Source: Harmothoe impar (lineage: Eukaryota > Annelida > Polychaeta > Phyllodocida > Polynoidae). From it: a DNA stretch of 64,000 bases. Location of the stretch: contig OX381704.1 in assembly GCA_947462335.1 (NCBI GenBank), forward strand, positions 48,736,942 through 48,800,941, given 5' to 3'. The notes below the pieces were generated by a model. It was not told the DNA's origin. It worked only from the letters and a program-made list of their open reading frames with translations, and did no database searches. How positions within the stretch are numbered: the stretch's first letter is position 1; each line of letters starts with the position of its first letter. Shown here in pieces: positions 32,191 to 45,102 of this stretch. The position numbers and the translations under genes are program-made.

Positions 32191-33539
32191 GCAGTTCTGG
32201 TAGTTTTAAATCAACACGCGAGGGCTTTATAGGCGGCAAGCTGGTAATTCTGCTAATATCTGGGTCAATACGTCTCCAGAGACAATAGCCCGTAAACAAC
32301 CATTATATCGAGCAGTCGAAAGGCTCTCGCCATGCCTAACGACTCAGCGCACGGAAGTTGAAACAGTCCCAACACACTTTACTTGTGATGGATGGTCGGT
32401 GGGGCCAGGCGGCAGCATGACAGGGGGTGGTGGGGCGGCACAGATGGCGGAATGGTGGGATGTAGCGAGAGGCCAGGGGCACACACAGGGGAAGTGGCCA
32501 AATGGTAGCTAGAGCAGAATAGAGCCCTATCCCTGTGTACCTTACTGTCCCAAGTGCCTTTGTATAGCGCTGAATGACAGACCCTTGGGGCTGAAGTAGA
32601 AGGGCAAATTGACAGCGAGCAGAGGCAAATGGTTAGAGCTGAAGATTAAAACTATACGCATGTTTAAACCTTGGGGCCATTGATTATGATTATGATTCAT
32701 CATTGATGAAATGTGCCTTACTGTAAAAGACAAGGTATTGGAAAAATGTAATATTACACACACACCACTGATAACATACATGCAGCAGCTATCGGCTGTG
32801 ACAGGATGAATAGTGCTTGAGGATGGGTAAAGGAACAGGTATGGCCGCAGGATAACGGCAGAGTCGAACAGGTCAACTCAACCCACCAGCAGCAAGCAGG
32901 CTGATAGACAGGAGGATACGCACATTGACCAGAGGGCAAACAGAACTATTTCGATCGAAGTGGGACATTGACACCAGCTCGATGGAGGAGAGGGCATATC
33001 AGAGGAGGCCCACCCACCACCCCCATACGATCCATAACCAGGCTCAGGGGAGTGAGATGTGCTGGCTGGCGGATAGGATATGCCCCCACTCCTTCACCAT
33101 TCCTGTCATCCTCTCCCCACCCCACACCCAACACCCCACCCCATACATCGCCCCACCCCTGGCCCTGTCACAGCCCTGTCTAATACCACCTTTCTGTGCC
33201 TCCTGCAATGGATACCATCATGTGATTTTATTATGATATAAACGGAAATTGAATTCGCCTGTGCCTGGGGCTTGGTGTGGAGGGGGGCTGGCAGGCGTGT
33301 TGCCGCTGAAGGGTTCACCCAGTGCTGGCCCACAAGCAGTGTTACTGGATAGGAGCTTCATCGCCTGTGTCATTCTGCCAGGCACCAGTCCAGTATTAAA
33401 AGCCTGAAATAGAAGCTAACATATTCTCGGAATAATTGCTCTTTCAGCTTTGAGAACACGACTGACAGAAGGAACATGAATGTCTTTGAGAGGCAGCCAG
33501 GCGAAAAGTGGGAGGACAGGGTGAAAGGGGAGAGAGTGC

Positions 33540-33645
33540 GTGAGAGAGAGACAGACAGAGAGACAGGGAGAGACAGACAGATACAGCACGAGAGACAGAC
33601 AGTCAGAGACAGAGAGGGACAGAGAGGGACAGAGAGAGACACCGA
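33540..33645. repeat. (GAGACA)n simple repeat
   Basis: Irregular GAGAGACAGACA units. The apparent Arg/Glu-rich frames over it are artefacts of the repeat. Confidence 0.8.
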
Positions 33646-34111
33646 AATTATTCACATCAGAGATTATGGTGCAACGTAATTTAACATGGAATGTAATCAA
33701 TGTCGTTCTGGAAGCATCCATCATGCACCGTAAATCTAGACCTGCATGAAGGTAGTCACTGGGGATGACTTAGGGTGATTTAAATATATATAGGATCATC
33801 ATACAGATCTCAAATAAGCCTGATCATACATTAAATTAAACAGTAATTCATGGACTACGGATAGGGTTTCAGTGTGAAATATCAAACAAACTGCTACTCA
33901 ATGGTCTGCTAAATCTCATGATAAATGCAGAGTATAGCGTGCTGATGCCGCATTATATAGGCAGACTGTGCATAATAGACGCACATAATCATAATGTCAC
34001 ATAAAATAAGCTGCTGTGGCATTATGGACATAATCATACCATATATGACGAAACAGAGTTATGTTGCATGTATACATTGCAATATTGAACTGCTTAGAGG
34101 ACATCGCTAAT

Positions 34112-35090
34112 ATTGAATTGAATTGAATCTTTTATTGGTCCTAGCATCTTTCAACGCTTTCTGCCTGAGCAAAATCCGTTACATGTGTTGTGAGGTAATA
34201 ATCAACAGAGGATTTATGATTCATATTCAATGTAAATGTAGTTAATTAGATGAACACCAATATACTGTTGGTGTGTCATCACTCAAGTGTGTCCTCTTCT
34301 TCATCTTCTTCACCATCCTTAGCATGCTTAGGTCATGGTATTCCAGAATCATTATTATTTACAATTTATTACATTAGCCGATTTGAACATGTATTATGTG
34401 ATTAATAATCAGATCAGGACCACGACGCGTGACGTCATTGATTCATAACAGTCATTATCACTATCATTATCATTAGGACCGAATCATGTGTACAATCATG
34501 TCAATATTGATAGTATTAGCCAATCATCATGACCAGTTATCAGTACATTTTAGATAGTTGTGCCAGGCCTAGTAGTTGACCGGGTATAGAAAGTTCAACT
34601 CCCTCGAGAATTCTTCTTCCGTCTTCAGTAGTTGTACACATAGATCTAGCTTGTTCCACAACTCAACACCTCTGTAATACAGGCTCTTTTGAAAGAACGC
34701 TGACTTGGGCCTTCTTATTCTGAACTTCAGCTTCCTGTCTCCTCTGGTTCTGGCCAGGGCGCCTGTTGTCGCTTCCCCTTGTAGTGCTGATTTCCACATC
34801 ATCTTTGTAAGTTGTTTCTTGCATTTGTCGTCCAACTTCAGCACCCCAGTGGTGGTGTGTAGGGCATCAACACTTACTTCTCTCAGCCTGCTCTTGGTGC
34901 AGATCCTTAATGCACGATTTTGGAGATGTTGCAGCTTAGTTAGTTCTGATTGGCAGGCACTGCCAGTGTAGAAACTACAGTAGTCCATTACAGGTGCAAT
35001 CATGCTTTTGTATACCTCTAGGCAACAGTCGTTGGGGATGAATATGAATAATCCACATTCATTGCATAAAAGTATAGCCATCTATTTGCA
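34112..35090 (-). mobile_element. 5'-truncated CR1/Jockey-type LINE
   Basis: On the minus strand the C-terminal part of a retrotransposon polyprotein (34569-35081) is followed by about 450 bp of 3' UTR. The copy ends in a short (TTCAA)n tail, complement of ATTGAATTGAATTGAAT at about 34113. A microsatellite-like tail instead of poly(A) and severe 5' truncation are usual for CR1/L2-type LINEs. Confidence 0.7.
34569..35081 (-). pseudogene. LINE reverse-transcriptase C-terminal fragment
   Basis: A 170-residue frame with VYKSMIAPVMDYCSFYTG, then LTKLQHLQNRALRI and a terminal ELWNKLD. These are the conserved post-RT (thumb/C-terminal) motifs of CR1/Jockey-superfamily proteins. The RT palm with its catalytic aspartates and the endonuclease are absent, so this is a dead 5'-truncated copy. 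The first Met is internal to the original protein. Confidence 0.75.
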
Positions 35091-35784
35091 CTCTGGAATA
35101 AGTTGCATCGATTATTGAACAGCTTTATCATTGCAATCAATAGGTTGTGTATCGGTGGCTATATGGTAAAAATAAAACCGGGGAAACTACTATACATCAA
35201 ATAGAGTATATTTGAATTGACATGTATATCATTCGTGACGAGCATTGTCCATAGCAACATGAATTCTAGTTTTCTAATTAATAGTTTAATTCAATTTCTT
35301 CAGAAAAGTTGAATAATCATTGTCTGATGTGTGTGGATTGATACTAAAGTTATCACAATGCTGTATTTCACACTGCTTCATCCCCAACTTAATCATTCGT
35401 GGATCAATACACACTACTAGTCAGTGCTACATTCAGGATTAATCTTTTTGAACCGAATACAAAGAATAAGTACAATGGTATTGATAACTGACAGAGTCCG
35501 TAATGAAATCGACATGTGACAAGTACCACTGAGCAGTGTTCCCCATTGTTAGATTATCAGTCCTCGGTAATTCAATAACACGTCTATAGTTTATTCTTTT
35601 CTTCAAGACCTGGCCTCATTCGTATATCTCATTCTATTTCTGTCTGTATACTCCTGGAGGCCCCGGCTTGGACGTAATACCAATTTTACCAACAGCTATA
35701 CATGTATGTCAGCAATTGTAAATGGCAGCACTTCGGGCGCATTTGTAACTCCATTTTTCTATTGGCAATTTATAAAAATGAAGA

Positions 35785-35931
35785 AGAACGTTCACAAAAT
35801 GACTTGCTAGAGGGTGGAGTTTTTTTTTGAGATTTAGTGACCCGAGCCATACGTTAGTAGTGTAGCAGGGGATGGGGTTGGGGGTCTAAAAAAAGTGGTC
35901 AAAATAGGGGAAATCATTTGAGAACGTTCCC
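35785..35931. mobile_element. GGGAACGTTC-type MITE, copy 2
   Basis: The left terminus GAACGTTCACAAAATGA and right terminus TCATTTGAGAACGTTCC are inverse complements. The interior is G-rich and non-coding. Confidence 0.6.
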
Positions 35932-36535
35932 TTTGTTACTCCATTTAACTCTTGTCAATTCAGAACAATGTAGTTGAACATGATAATGGACAACTGATGG
36001 AAGAGCATGTCAGCCAATATTACCCATCACATGGGGCCTATGTTGGAGATTGACGCACTTAAACAATTAAAATTAATCACAGAGTGGCAGTCTCATCATA
36101 GGGCGTTGACACTGGTATATACCAGCTGGCGGTTCGATACAGGACGACAGACACCCCCACCAGGCTGCCAATACACTCAGCAAGAGGCCATTTCTATGCC
36201 CATAGTAAAAGGCCCGACGGCAAGCCACTGATTCTAATCATGTTTTTCTCTAATTGCTTTGGTTTCCAATTCAATTGTTTTCTAACACAGTTTCGTGACG
36301 GCCTTCATTCATCATGGCGATGGCAGCAGTGTTGGACGCAATGCCTCAAGTGGACTGACCCGATTCCTGAGCAAATATACATGGTGGTAGGAGGGGAGGG
36401 TGTGGGTGGGTGAGAAGATAGGAAAGGGGGACAGGGCTAGAGTGACTCGCTATTGATTGGTTTAATGAAGCAAAGGCTTCCACCAATAAGCGCTGTGGGC
36501 GACTGGTGAGGCAGGCACAGGGGAATGGTAGGTAT

Positions 36536-36711
36536 GGGAACGTTCACAAATGATGTCACCGGCTAGCAGGTGGAGGGCCTTTCGGTTTAGTGACGCGTAT
36601 CATACATTTCCTTAGGCTAATGTGCCCAAAATAGTGACAGGGATAGGGATAGGGTTGGGTGAATCTTGAAAAAGGTTTCAGAAGAGGTGACGTCATTTGA
36701 AAATGTTCCCT
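36536..36711. mobile_element. GGGAACGTTC-type MITE, copy 3
   Basis: GGGAACGTTCACAAATGATG begins the left end, and the right end GTCATTTGAAAATGTTCCC is its inverse counterpart. It is the best preserved of the four family members in the window. Confidence 0.65.
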
Positions 36712-39332
36712 ATAAAGGGGTGGCAGCAGGTGGAGTGAAGATCTGTGGGAGGGGGTGGGGAGCTCGCAGAGTATAGAATTCCTTCATTCCCCTCCCCCAC
36801 CGCACCATGCAGGCCACCCTCACACCCCTACAATCGGGTTAGTACTTAGAAAAAGGGGGTCAGGCTAGGGTCGAAGTCGCAGTGATCAAAGCCCTGTGTT
36901 CACAGTGGGAGTGGATGAACACAGCCGCAAAAAAATGATCTCCAACTAAAACCATGCCAGCTGTCCCTTTTCACTCTCCTGCTTTCCACAGAAATAAAAC
37001 TAGTTATGCAGCCCTGGTCCTGCAGGCATATAATAGACTATAATATTATCCAATACCTTACTGAAATCATACTAGTGGAAGTGGATAGGGGTGGCTCTAA
37101 CACTCACTGAACCATCACATGATGCAAATACATTACCAATTTACAGTAATATGCACACATGTGAATGAAATACTATATAAGACATATTATAGCTATCCCA
37201 TTGTAGCCATATGAGTGTCAGAGACTTTATATATATATACCGGGTGCACAGAATATATAAAATCACACATGGATATGCAATCATATTGATATACAATATC
37301 CACTCTGTAGTTTCTGAGATTAGAGGCCGCCACGCCCGGGCGCCACGATACGAACTGATGTTCCTAGCGGAAAATAATATTCTCTGGCAGACTTCTGAAG
37401 ACGGATCCTGTAAAGCAGAGGCAGCCTGCCCACCCACCCCCATGAGACATGCCATCACTCATGTGGCTGGAGCCCCCAGCTTCAAGGCCCAATGATGGCC
37501 ATGATATCTCCGACATCAGAGGGACCGGGGTGTCTTCTTACACTCAGTCCAGATTCATTAGGATTGACTGGGGAACTTTCTGCCGAGAAGGAGCAGATAA
37601 AAGGTAGTCTTGTCGCGGATACAGCAGCCCTATATTGGTGACATGCAGTAATGAAGCCAGCGGTCATGGAGCCAAACTTACATCTAATGAGAGTCGCTTG
37701 TGGTGTATTATGTGCTGCCTTTTATATATAGTATGGACAATGTGTTGGATGTCAGTGGTGCCGAACAATATACCTGGACAATATGTATGCATGTGTTATG
37801 AGAATATTCAAATATTTATAGATGGGGATAGTTCATCATCTTCACATATCATGTCCCTTCTTGTCAAACTAAAAGAGATAATGACATATATCCTCTATAT
37901 AATGTCAGACCTGTACCGACAATGCATTAACTCTTTTTTTTTTTTTTCATCAAAACCACAATATAACTGAAAACATGTTGTGTCCACTTTAAACAAACAC
38001 TTCTAGCTACACAATGTTCAGCTGAAATACACAGTGGTACGCGCTGACTAATGTATTGATAAAAGCCTCACGTGTACATGTATCCATGCCATGGCAGCAT
38101 TGTGCACACAGCTGGGGGGTATGTTTAGTATGTACATATATTAAAACAAACTTTTGGCCCCTGCTATAGAGCCTCGGTGCAGAGTGATATATGGTCAGAT
38201 ACTGTATACATTGACTAAACATAATATTGAGCACATTTTGTTTGTTGGAAAACTACCAATGACAGACAGTGTAAATATTAATTGACAAACCAAGGGGCAT
38301 GATGGTACTTGTATAATGAGTATATTTATAATTGCATACACCCCATGAGCCTGGAAAAAGAAATCATCCACATTAAGGACATAATACTGCTGATCTATAC
38401 TGTTTGTATTCCGCGTTTAGTCTGAACAGGGCTATGATTCAAAAGAATCCCTAGCATCGCCCGCCCAGGTTTATACCTGTTCAACCTACACCTTCAGCGC
38501 ATGTAGCCTATCCCGAAGTGATTTGACACCTTAAGTGTTGAATGTCTGCATTTCTTCTATACAGTACACGATATTATTGTTGTAAGATATCTTGTTCAAG
38601 CAGAATGGGTAGGGGAGGGGGAGGGAGGTCGAAACTCAATAATTAAGGCCCCATGCTGGGGTGGGGTGGGGTGGGGGTTAAATGCAGTCCATTTTCTAAA
38701 CTGCTCCACCCTCCCAGTTAGCAAGAAATGGATTATCCCTTATGTAAGACGCGGGGGTGTGGGGAAGTTGAGTGTATCATATATCTGTTCGTGTTAGCAT
38801 GTGTATACATGCACCTGGCACACACTTTTTATTTCCTGGCCTGCAGCGATGCACATCTCGGTGCACTGCAGGGGGAGAGATAAGATACATGGCACAGCGT
38901 GGGACTCCCCTTACCTGTGTGTCACCCAGAACCACCTGTGTAAGGCAGAACTGTGGTGGTAGTAGTACATGAAGTAGTAACAGAAATGGACGTGCGCCGC
39001 GGGCAACTCAGTGCGGAGAGGGGAGGACGGACATGCACCCGCGTGGCCAGTATCCCAAGCCCCTGCCCCCTCCCCTTCTACACACCGCCACTACCCCCAT
39101 CCCTTCCCATCATAGCATCCCCTGGTGTGAACAACAGACATGTAGCTTCCGGCAGAACTGGAGCCAAAACCCCTCAAGGAAACTGCCGGCGACAGATAGC
39201 TCGTTGCCACTGTGTACAGGGTTTGATGACTTGCAAGGTTGTGTTTGGATGGTGTGGGTATAAAGGGTTGAGAAGGTTGATGGTTGGCACTGTTCCATCC
39301 CTCAAGGCTCTGCTCCAGGCCAATCCCACTCT

Positions 39333-39340
<8 letters not shown>

Positions 39341-39402
<62 letters not shown>
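39341..39402. repeat. (TC)n microsatellite
   Basis: About thirty uninterrupted TC dinucleotides. Confidence 0.95.
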
Positions 39403-39408
<6 letters not shown>

Positions 39409-39779
39409 CAACCTGCACATGTAAGCTACAAAACATAGGGAATGCGGTCAAGGCCATGCGGTATAAAGCTACAGACGGCATCTATGGACAGCGGCTGCCA
39501 AGAGACCCCAAGTACGCATGAATAGTGTCTCTGAGTGAGATCTATCACCATATTATGAAATAAAGTAAACGAGATTGTAAATGATGTTACACACGGTTTT
39601 GGTGTCACTTCCTTTTCCAACGATGACCCATTCAATATAACTATAGGCTAGGTACGCACCTTTCTGGCACATTTTGAGAACAGTGATCAACGCTGGTGGA
39701 AGTGCAATGTTATTTCAGCAGAATTGTGTCACCTATTTCTGTAACCCTTTCCCTTCACCCCCCCCCCCCCTATTCAGCC

Positions 39780-40140
39780 ACTACGTCAACTGCTGATGGC
39801 CACCCGCTATAGCGCACCATTAGACGTGCGAGCCGCCCGCTCGCCGATGGGTGGCGCCACACGCTTCCGGTCGCTGATCCAATTTGCGGCCCGGTGTCGC
39901 ACCGATGACCGCGTCGGCGGGGTGAAAACGGCACCGCGGCGTTTCCGCTTCCTGTCGCGGAATCAAAGATCGGGATTGAATTTAAGACACGGCGTTGGCG
40001 CTGGCGGCGTTGGCTTATCGGTGGTATTTGGGGTTGCTCCTCATAGCCTCCCCCCTCCCCACCATTACGCTGCTTTGAGGGGGGCAAGGCGCCGACGCCG
40101 GGCCCCGACCTCGCGCCTGGCATCGTCGTAGACTGTGACA
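39780..40140. other. CpG-rich patch without recognised gene
   Basis: A sharp rise in CpG density over the AT-rich surroundings. Frames on both strands are open but show no domain. It may be a CpG island or part of an untranslated exon. Confidence 0.35.
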
Positions 40141-41056
40141 AGCTGGAGGGGCTGCGAGTGGGTAGGGTGTAACCTAGTGTAACCCCTGGCGGCCACCCTT
40201 CCTGGCTGGAGCAATGCATGAGTTAACAAGCGGATAGAGGCCTACTGACCCCCCCCCCCCCCCCAAACCCACCCACCCACACCCCACCCGTCCACGACAT
40301 CTGCAACACCCCGTCTAATTCCCCGCCAGGTTTAATGCCACATAAATGTGGGCTCACGGGAGGAGGTGGGATGACTGACTTGGCTGGGGCTTAGTCAGGT
40401 GGACGATGGCTGCAAAGACTGCATGTGAGGAGGGTATCAGAGGCGGGGGGAGGGGGCGCCGGTCAGCCAGAAGGGCAAGCAGGACCTTCAAACACTGACC
40501 CAACTCCTTCCAGTGACAGGCGCGGAAATCGCGTTGGTCGTCTCTGATTGGGTGGACATGGCTGCGCGCGCACGTAGCCAGGGACGCGTGGGAACCGACT
40601 GAGACGTGAAACCCCGAATCTGCCATCGGAGGAGACATGGCTCACGTGACCTTCTCCAACAGACATGGCAGGGGGAGGGGTTGGGTAAGGGCTGGCCGAC
40701 TCGAGGTTCCTTTTGAGCGCAAAAAACTGCCTTAAGTAGACTCGGCTTCAAAGGCATGGCTCCCCTCAGGTGCTGGCGTTCCTGTGACCTTGCTAAGTAT
40801 TGGATTGGAGCTAACGGTCTGAAGGTATAACCTTCTCTGTGGAGGGGAATTGTTGGGATGTTTGTATGTAAGCTGCTGGGTCATCATATTTATATAGAGT
40901 CACATGAGTATCGTATACGTCAAGTATAGTCGGATAATCTGTATGTTAGGCTATGTGTTACACACGATCAATAGATAGGGGTATACATAGTCCATTCAAT
41001 ATCAAGGTTGAGTCAGTACATACTGTTCATCTGCCATGGTTACATTAGTCACTTAA

Positions 41057-41482
41057 AGATGGTATATCAGCTGGTAGACTTCCTAAACCTTTTCTTCAAA
41101 ATGGATATTATTTTAATGTCAATGGTTTCGTTATTATTTTAGCTGATATGCAGTGCTCAATGTTAAATATATTTGTCTATAAATGCATGATTTGAGATAG
41201 AAAGAATGTTGCTTGTTCACCTCACCGACTCAGTGCCCCCCCCCCCTATGTGAGTATACCAGGAACTAAGCTAATAGGGTAAGCACTGAGCCATGCAGTA
41301 TAAACACATAGCGAGTTTTAGTGTCGACCTACAGTAAAATAGGTTGCACTGCATGTGCTCATCTCATAGACTAAGGCACTGCCAATCATTTTAAAAGTTA
41401 GGGAAGACGTATAGGATAGCATATAAAATAAGAATATGATAAGACAAAAAAAAACTCCAAACATTTAGCTGATACACCATCT
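41057..41482. mobile_element. TTAA-flanked MITE, copy B
   Basis: TTAA at 41053-41056 and 41483-41486. The termini AGATGGTATATCAGCT and AGCTGATACACCATCT are inverse complements. The interior includes the TCGACCTACAGTAAAA block common to all copies. It is inverted relative to copies A and D. Confidence 0.85.
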
Positions 41483-41486
41483 TTAA

Positions 41487-42511
41487 GCAGCAGGCATCTC
41501 AATATAGGATATCTTCACAAAAGCTGCATACCCGCTGTCATATTATCTTATATTATCTGGGGACAGGAGTAGGGCAACACCTATAAGTGCAATTGGAAGC
41601 TGGGCTAAGCTGCGATATGAGGGTTCCGACCGCTGAGAGCCAGATCATGCCCTTGAACTGTATCCAGCATTATTGTTGTGAGGATCAGCTGAGTTCAATA
41701 CATGTACGTGGAAGGCATACTCGATTGCCTGGAAAACGAGTTGGAGAAGGAGTATCTGATTACCTATACCTGAACTATATTCTTCACTCATACCTACTAA
41801 CAAACAGCCCAACCAATGCACCAGGTGGGGCAAAGATGGGCTGCCCATCTGGAGCCAACTTCATTTTGACCAGGGCAATAGCCATATTATGGGCTGGCCC
41901 AGATTTAAAGTGGGCCGCTCTGTTTATATCTAAATGGGATCCAGGTGGGCTCCTTTAGTTGGGGAACACACAATTGGGAGGGGGTGTGGGGACGCACACA
42001 ATATAGCTATAAGTCTAGTCATTATGTAGTTGATGACCATCTTCTAAGAGTAGTTACCAACAAGTATTCCAGTGGGTAGATCAATGTATCTGCATTTAAT
42101 TCATCTCCTCAGTTTATTGAAAGGATGAGAAGGAAAATGCATCGTTTGACGTACTGCAATTCCATTAAAAAGATAAGTTCAGTCCATGGGCTCAGTCCAT
42201 CTGGGCCCCATCTAACCCTCCATGCTGAGCCCATGGGAAACCTGGGGACACCTTTGCCCAGTTTGCCCATGAAACCAACGTAGGCAAAAACCCATATAAT
42301 GACAATTTCGAATGCAAGATAATTGAATATTTTCAGAAATGAGTATGAAACGATTTGTAGCGCAAACATGACATGTTGATATTCTGGGCTCAGCCGACAT
42401 GGGCCCCATCTGAAAGCCCTGCCAATTACCAGTTAATACCCAGATATGGGCTAGCCCAGGGTGCTCAGATAACCTCCCAAATGGGGCCCATTTGCGTGTG
42501 TTGGCTGGTAG
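41487..42511. other. Non-coding, GGGC-rich repeat fragments
   Basis: Blocks such as GCCCATCTGG, GGGCCCCATCTG and CCCAAATGGGGCCCATTT recur here in both orientations and resemble the TIRs of the MITE at 3012-3609. This suggests one or two broken family members. No gene. Confidence 0.35.
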
Positions 42512-42515
42512 TTAA

Positions 42516-42936
42516 AGATGGTATATCAGCTAATAGACTTCCCAAACCTTTTCTTGAAAATGGATATAATTTTAATGTCAAGGGTTTTGTTATTATTTTA
42601 GCTGATATGCAGTGCTGAATGTTAAATATATTTGTCTATAAAATGCATGATTTGAGATAGAAACCAATGTTGCTTGTTCACCTCACTGACTCAGTGTCCC
42701 CCCTATGTGAGCATACCAGGAACTAAGCTAATAGGGTAAGCACTGAGCCATGCAGTATATACACATAGGGAGTTTAGTGTCGACCTACAGTAAAAAATAT
42801 TGCACTGCATGTGCTCATCTTATAGACTAAGACACTGCCAATCATTTTAAAAGTTAGGGAAGACGTATGAGATAGGATATACAATAGGAATATGATAAGA
42901 CTAAAAAATCTCCAAACATTTAGCTGACACACCATC
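42516..42936. mobile_element. TTAA-flanked MITE, copy C
   Basis: TTAA at 42512-42515 and a decayed TTGA at 42937-42940. Same orientation as copy B and closely similar throughout. Confidence 0.85.
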
Positions 42937-42940
42937 TTGA

Positions 42941-45098
42941 ACCTTTAGAGGCCCAGTGGCGTGAAATGGTGTATTTTGCACATATCCATAGTCTTACAAG
43001 GTTCAATCATACAAGTTCACAACATAACATTTCTATTGAGCACTACCATGGAGTTTAATAATGAACATGGTATAGGTTCAGCCTACATAGGTTGCTTGGG
43101 GGTCTATTGAGTATCATATACATAAGGATATTCTTTCTTTCACTGATTATACGAGTGTCCTGTGTGTAAGGGCAATTCTGAGAATGCATCTATGACTATG
43201 AGCACTTGGCATGCACAATAAGCCTTATTGGCCAGCTTAAATAACGGACCAGGATTATAGATCCATGCAGTGCATGCCCGGGGGGCCACTCCCTATCTTT
43301 TCTTTATTCACTATGTGTGAACATCACCTCAAATCTGGTACCCTTAGTGTACACCACTGTGAGACATACCAATGTCTCCGGGGTGACCTCAGATTTCCAT
43401 ACATGGGCTTGCATTAGTTATCTGATAGATATTAACAGTTTTTAATAGAGCAATTAAACTAGGAAAATAATGAAAAATATCTCCAAATCCAACTTTCCCC
43501 TAGCTGAGGCTGAGTATGATAATATTACTATTTGTTATCTTAGTTATCATCATAAATTTGTTAATATAGTATGGAAAATATGCATCCATTGTTGCCATGG
43601 CAATGGAATGGAAGGTTCCTCGATGGCTCAAAGTATACTGCCAATCCAAAGCAAAGTTTGATCAATTTAACAAATGGAACATTTCTGGTTGCTATAGTTA
43701 CCAAAATTATAACCTTTTTCTTACAGGGGGTTCAGCATACGAAAGGTGGTTGCAACAGCTTTCAGGAAATGTAATATGAAATTCGACTGTTGCAGATCCA
43801 CTTATGGTACACTAATCATGTTACAAATATCTTTCTTTGGTCAAGTAGTTCTGGGCCTGTAAGGGTTAAACTGCTACTTCTGATCGCTCAGAGAAAAGAA
43901 ACACCGTCAACAGGGAGTCCAGGTTTCCTCCACAATAACTCCCCTCTTTAGGGGAGTCCAGGCTGCCTAATGGAGCCTAGGTGACTCCTTGGCCGACCTA
44001 AGGGAGTCATCTAGGTGAGTCACATAGTTCCCTGACTAAACGAGTCACATAAGGACCTTGGCTCCCCTAAGGATCGAGGGAAGTCATTGTGGAAGGCAAC
44101 CTGGTCTCCCTTTTGACGCTGTTTTTTTTCTCTGTGTGGCAAATTGCTAAAGGCACCTTCTACCTGCTATAAGGAATCGTTTTCCTCACCGTACAGAGGG
44201 AGCTCCATATATACACACCTACCATGGAGGTTCATTAAGAAAGCTAATCCATACCTAGTGCAGGCCTTGTCTGATCGGATTCCCCCTCCAGGGAGGCGGC
44301 TATACCTGACTCTCTTGCTGCATGCCCTTGGGATGGGGATTCTCCGCGGCGCCCACAGATTGACCCGGCGCCAGGTGCAGCCCACCACCCCCCGGCGTGA
44401 TTATACCTGTAGAGTTGTACAGAGGAGTAGGTGGCAAAGTAACTGATGCCAGCACAATGATACCCTGCAGCAAAGGCCACCGCAGATTGGGACATCTCCT
44501 TTTTATCATGGGTACTGTTTCTCCGTGGAAATAATCACCGGCTTGTATTACCTTTTAGAGACGACGTTGGGCTTTGGAGGGGGAGGTAGCTCATATACAA
44601 AGAAGAAGAAAATACTTACATGTTGACTGATTTGACCAGCGGAGACGAAATGATGATGTCCCTTCTGATTTCTTACTAGCCGTATGTATACATAGAAGAA
44701 ATGAATCTACTACAGGGTCAAATACACAGGTACATAGAAGGTACAGATATGAGATATGTAGCGTAGGTAATATAAGTCTTGCATGATTATAGTAATTTGA
44801 CAGTGATGTTTACTGTAAAATCACAGTATAATGTAAACTTACAGCAGGATCCACGGGAACCAAAACTGCTAGCAAATTTCGCTGCGAAATTAAAGCACAT
44901 TGTGTGCTGTAATTGAACAGCAAAGTGGACATAATGCTGATTTTCGATATCAGTTATTGCTATTTCACTTACTCCTAACAGTGTAAATGTACAGCACATT
45001 GTGCTCTTTAGAATACAGTAACTTTTGAAAGTAGGCGTGAAGGCTATGTACTCATAAACAATGACCACATGATGTCACACTAAATCATTAAATTGCCC
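42941..45098. other. Non-coding stretch with one MITE
   Basis: Contains the 43889-44135 MITE and an RFX-type X-box (43591-43604). No gene was recognised. Confidence 0.4.
43889..44135. mobile_element. MITE with about 50-bp TIRs
   Basis: CAGAGAAAAGAAACACCGTC at the left and the inverse of CAGAGAAAAAAAACAGCGTC at the right continue into matching AGGGAG(T/A)CCAGGTT and TTCCACAAT blocks. The core has GAGTC/GACTC palindromes. Non-coding. Confidence 0.6.
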
Positions 45099-45102
45099 TT
45101 AA

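Larger units (their letters stand above)
24121..34111. other. About 10 kb without a recognised gene
   Basis: There are only short, composition-driven frames. It contains poly-G/C tracts (about 26250, 26380, 26992), a fragment of the GAACGTTC MITE (28539-28566), a small cluster of TGCGAATTGGG motifs on both strands (about 30750-30920), a candidate promoter at 32141-32190 and a (GACAGA)n repeat at about 33540-33645. Confidence 0.4.
35091..41052. other. Non-coding stretch with MITEs and simple repeats
   Basis: It holds two GAACGTTC-type MITEs (35785-35931, 36536-36711), a (TC)n run (39341-39402) and CpG-rich patches (39780-40140 and about 40490-40640). No gene was recognised. Confidence 0.4.

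Noticed and set aside
33370..33724. Hydrophobic/Ser-rich minus-strand frames
   Set aside because: Produced by the (GAGACA)n simple repeat.
39091..39420. Arg/Glu-rich minus-strand frame
   Set aside because: Translation of the (TC)n microsatellite.
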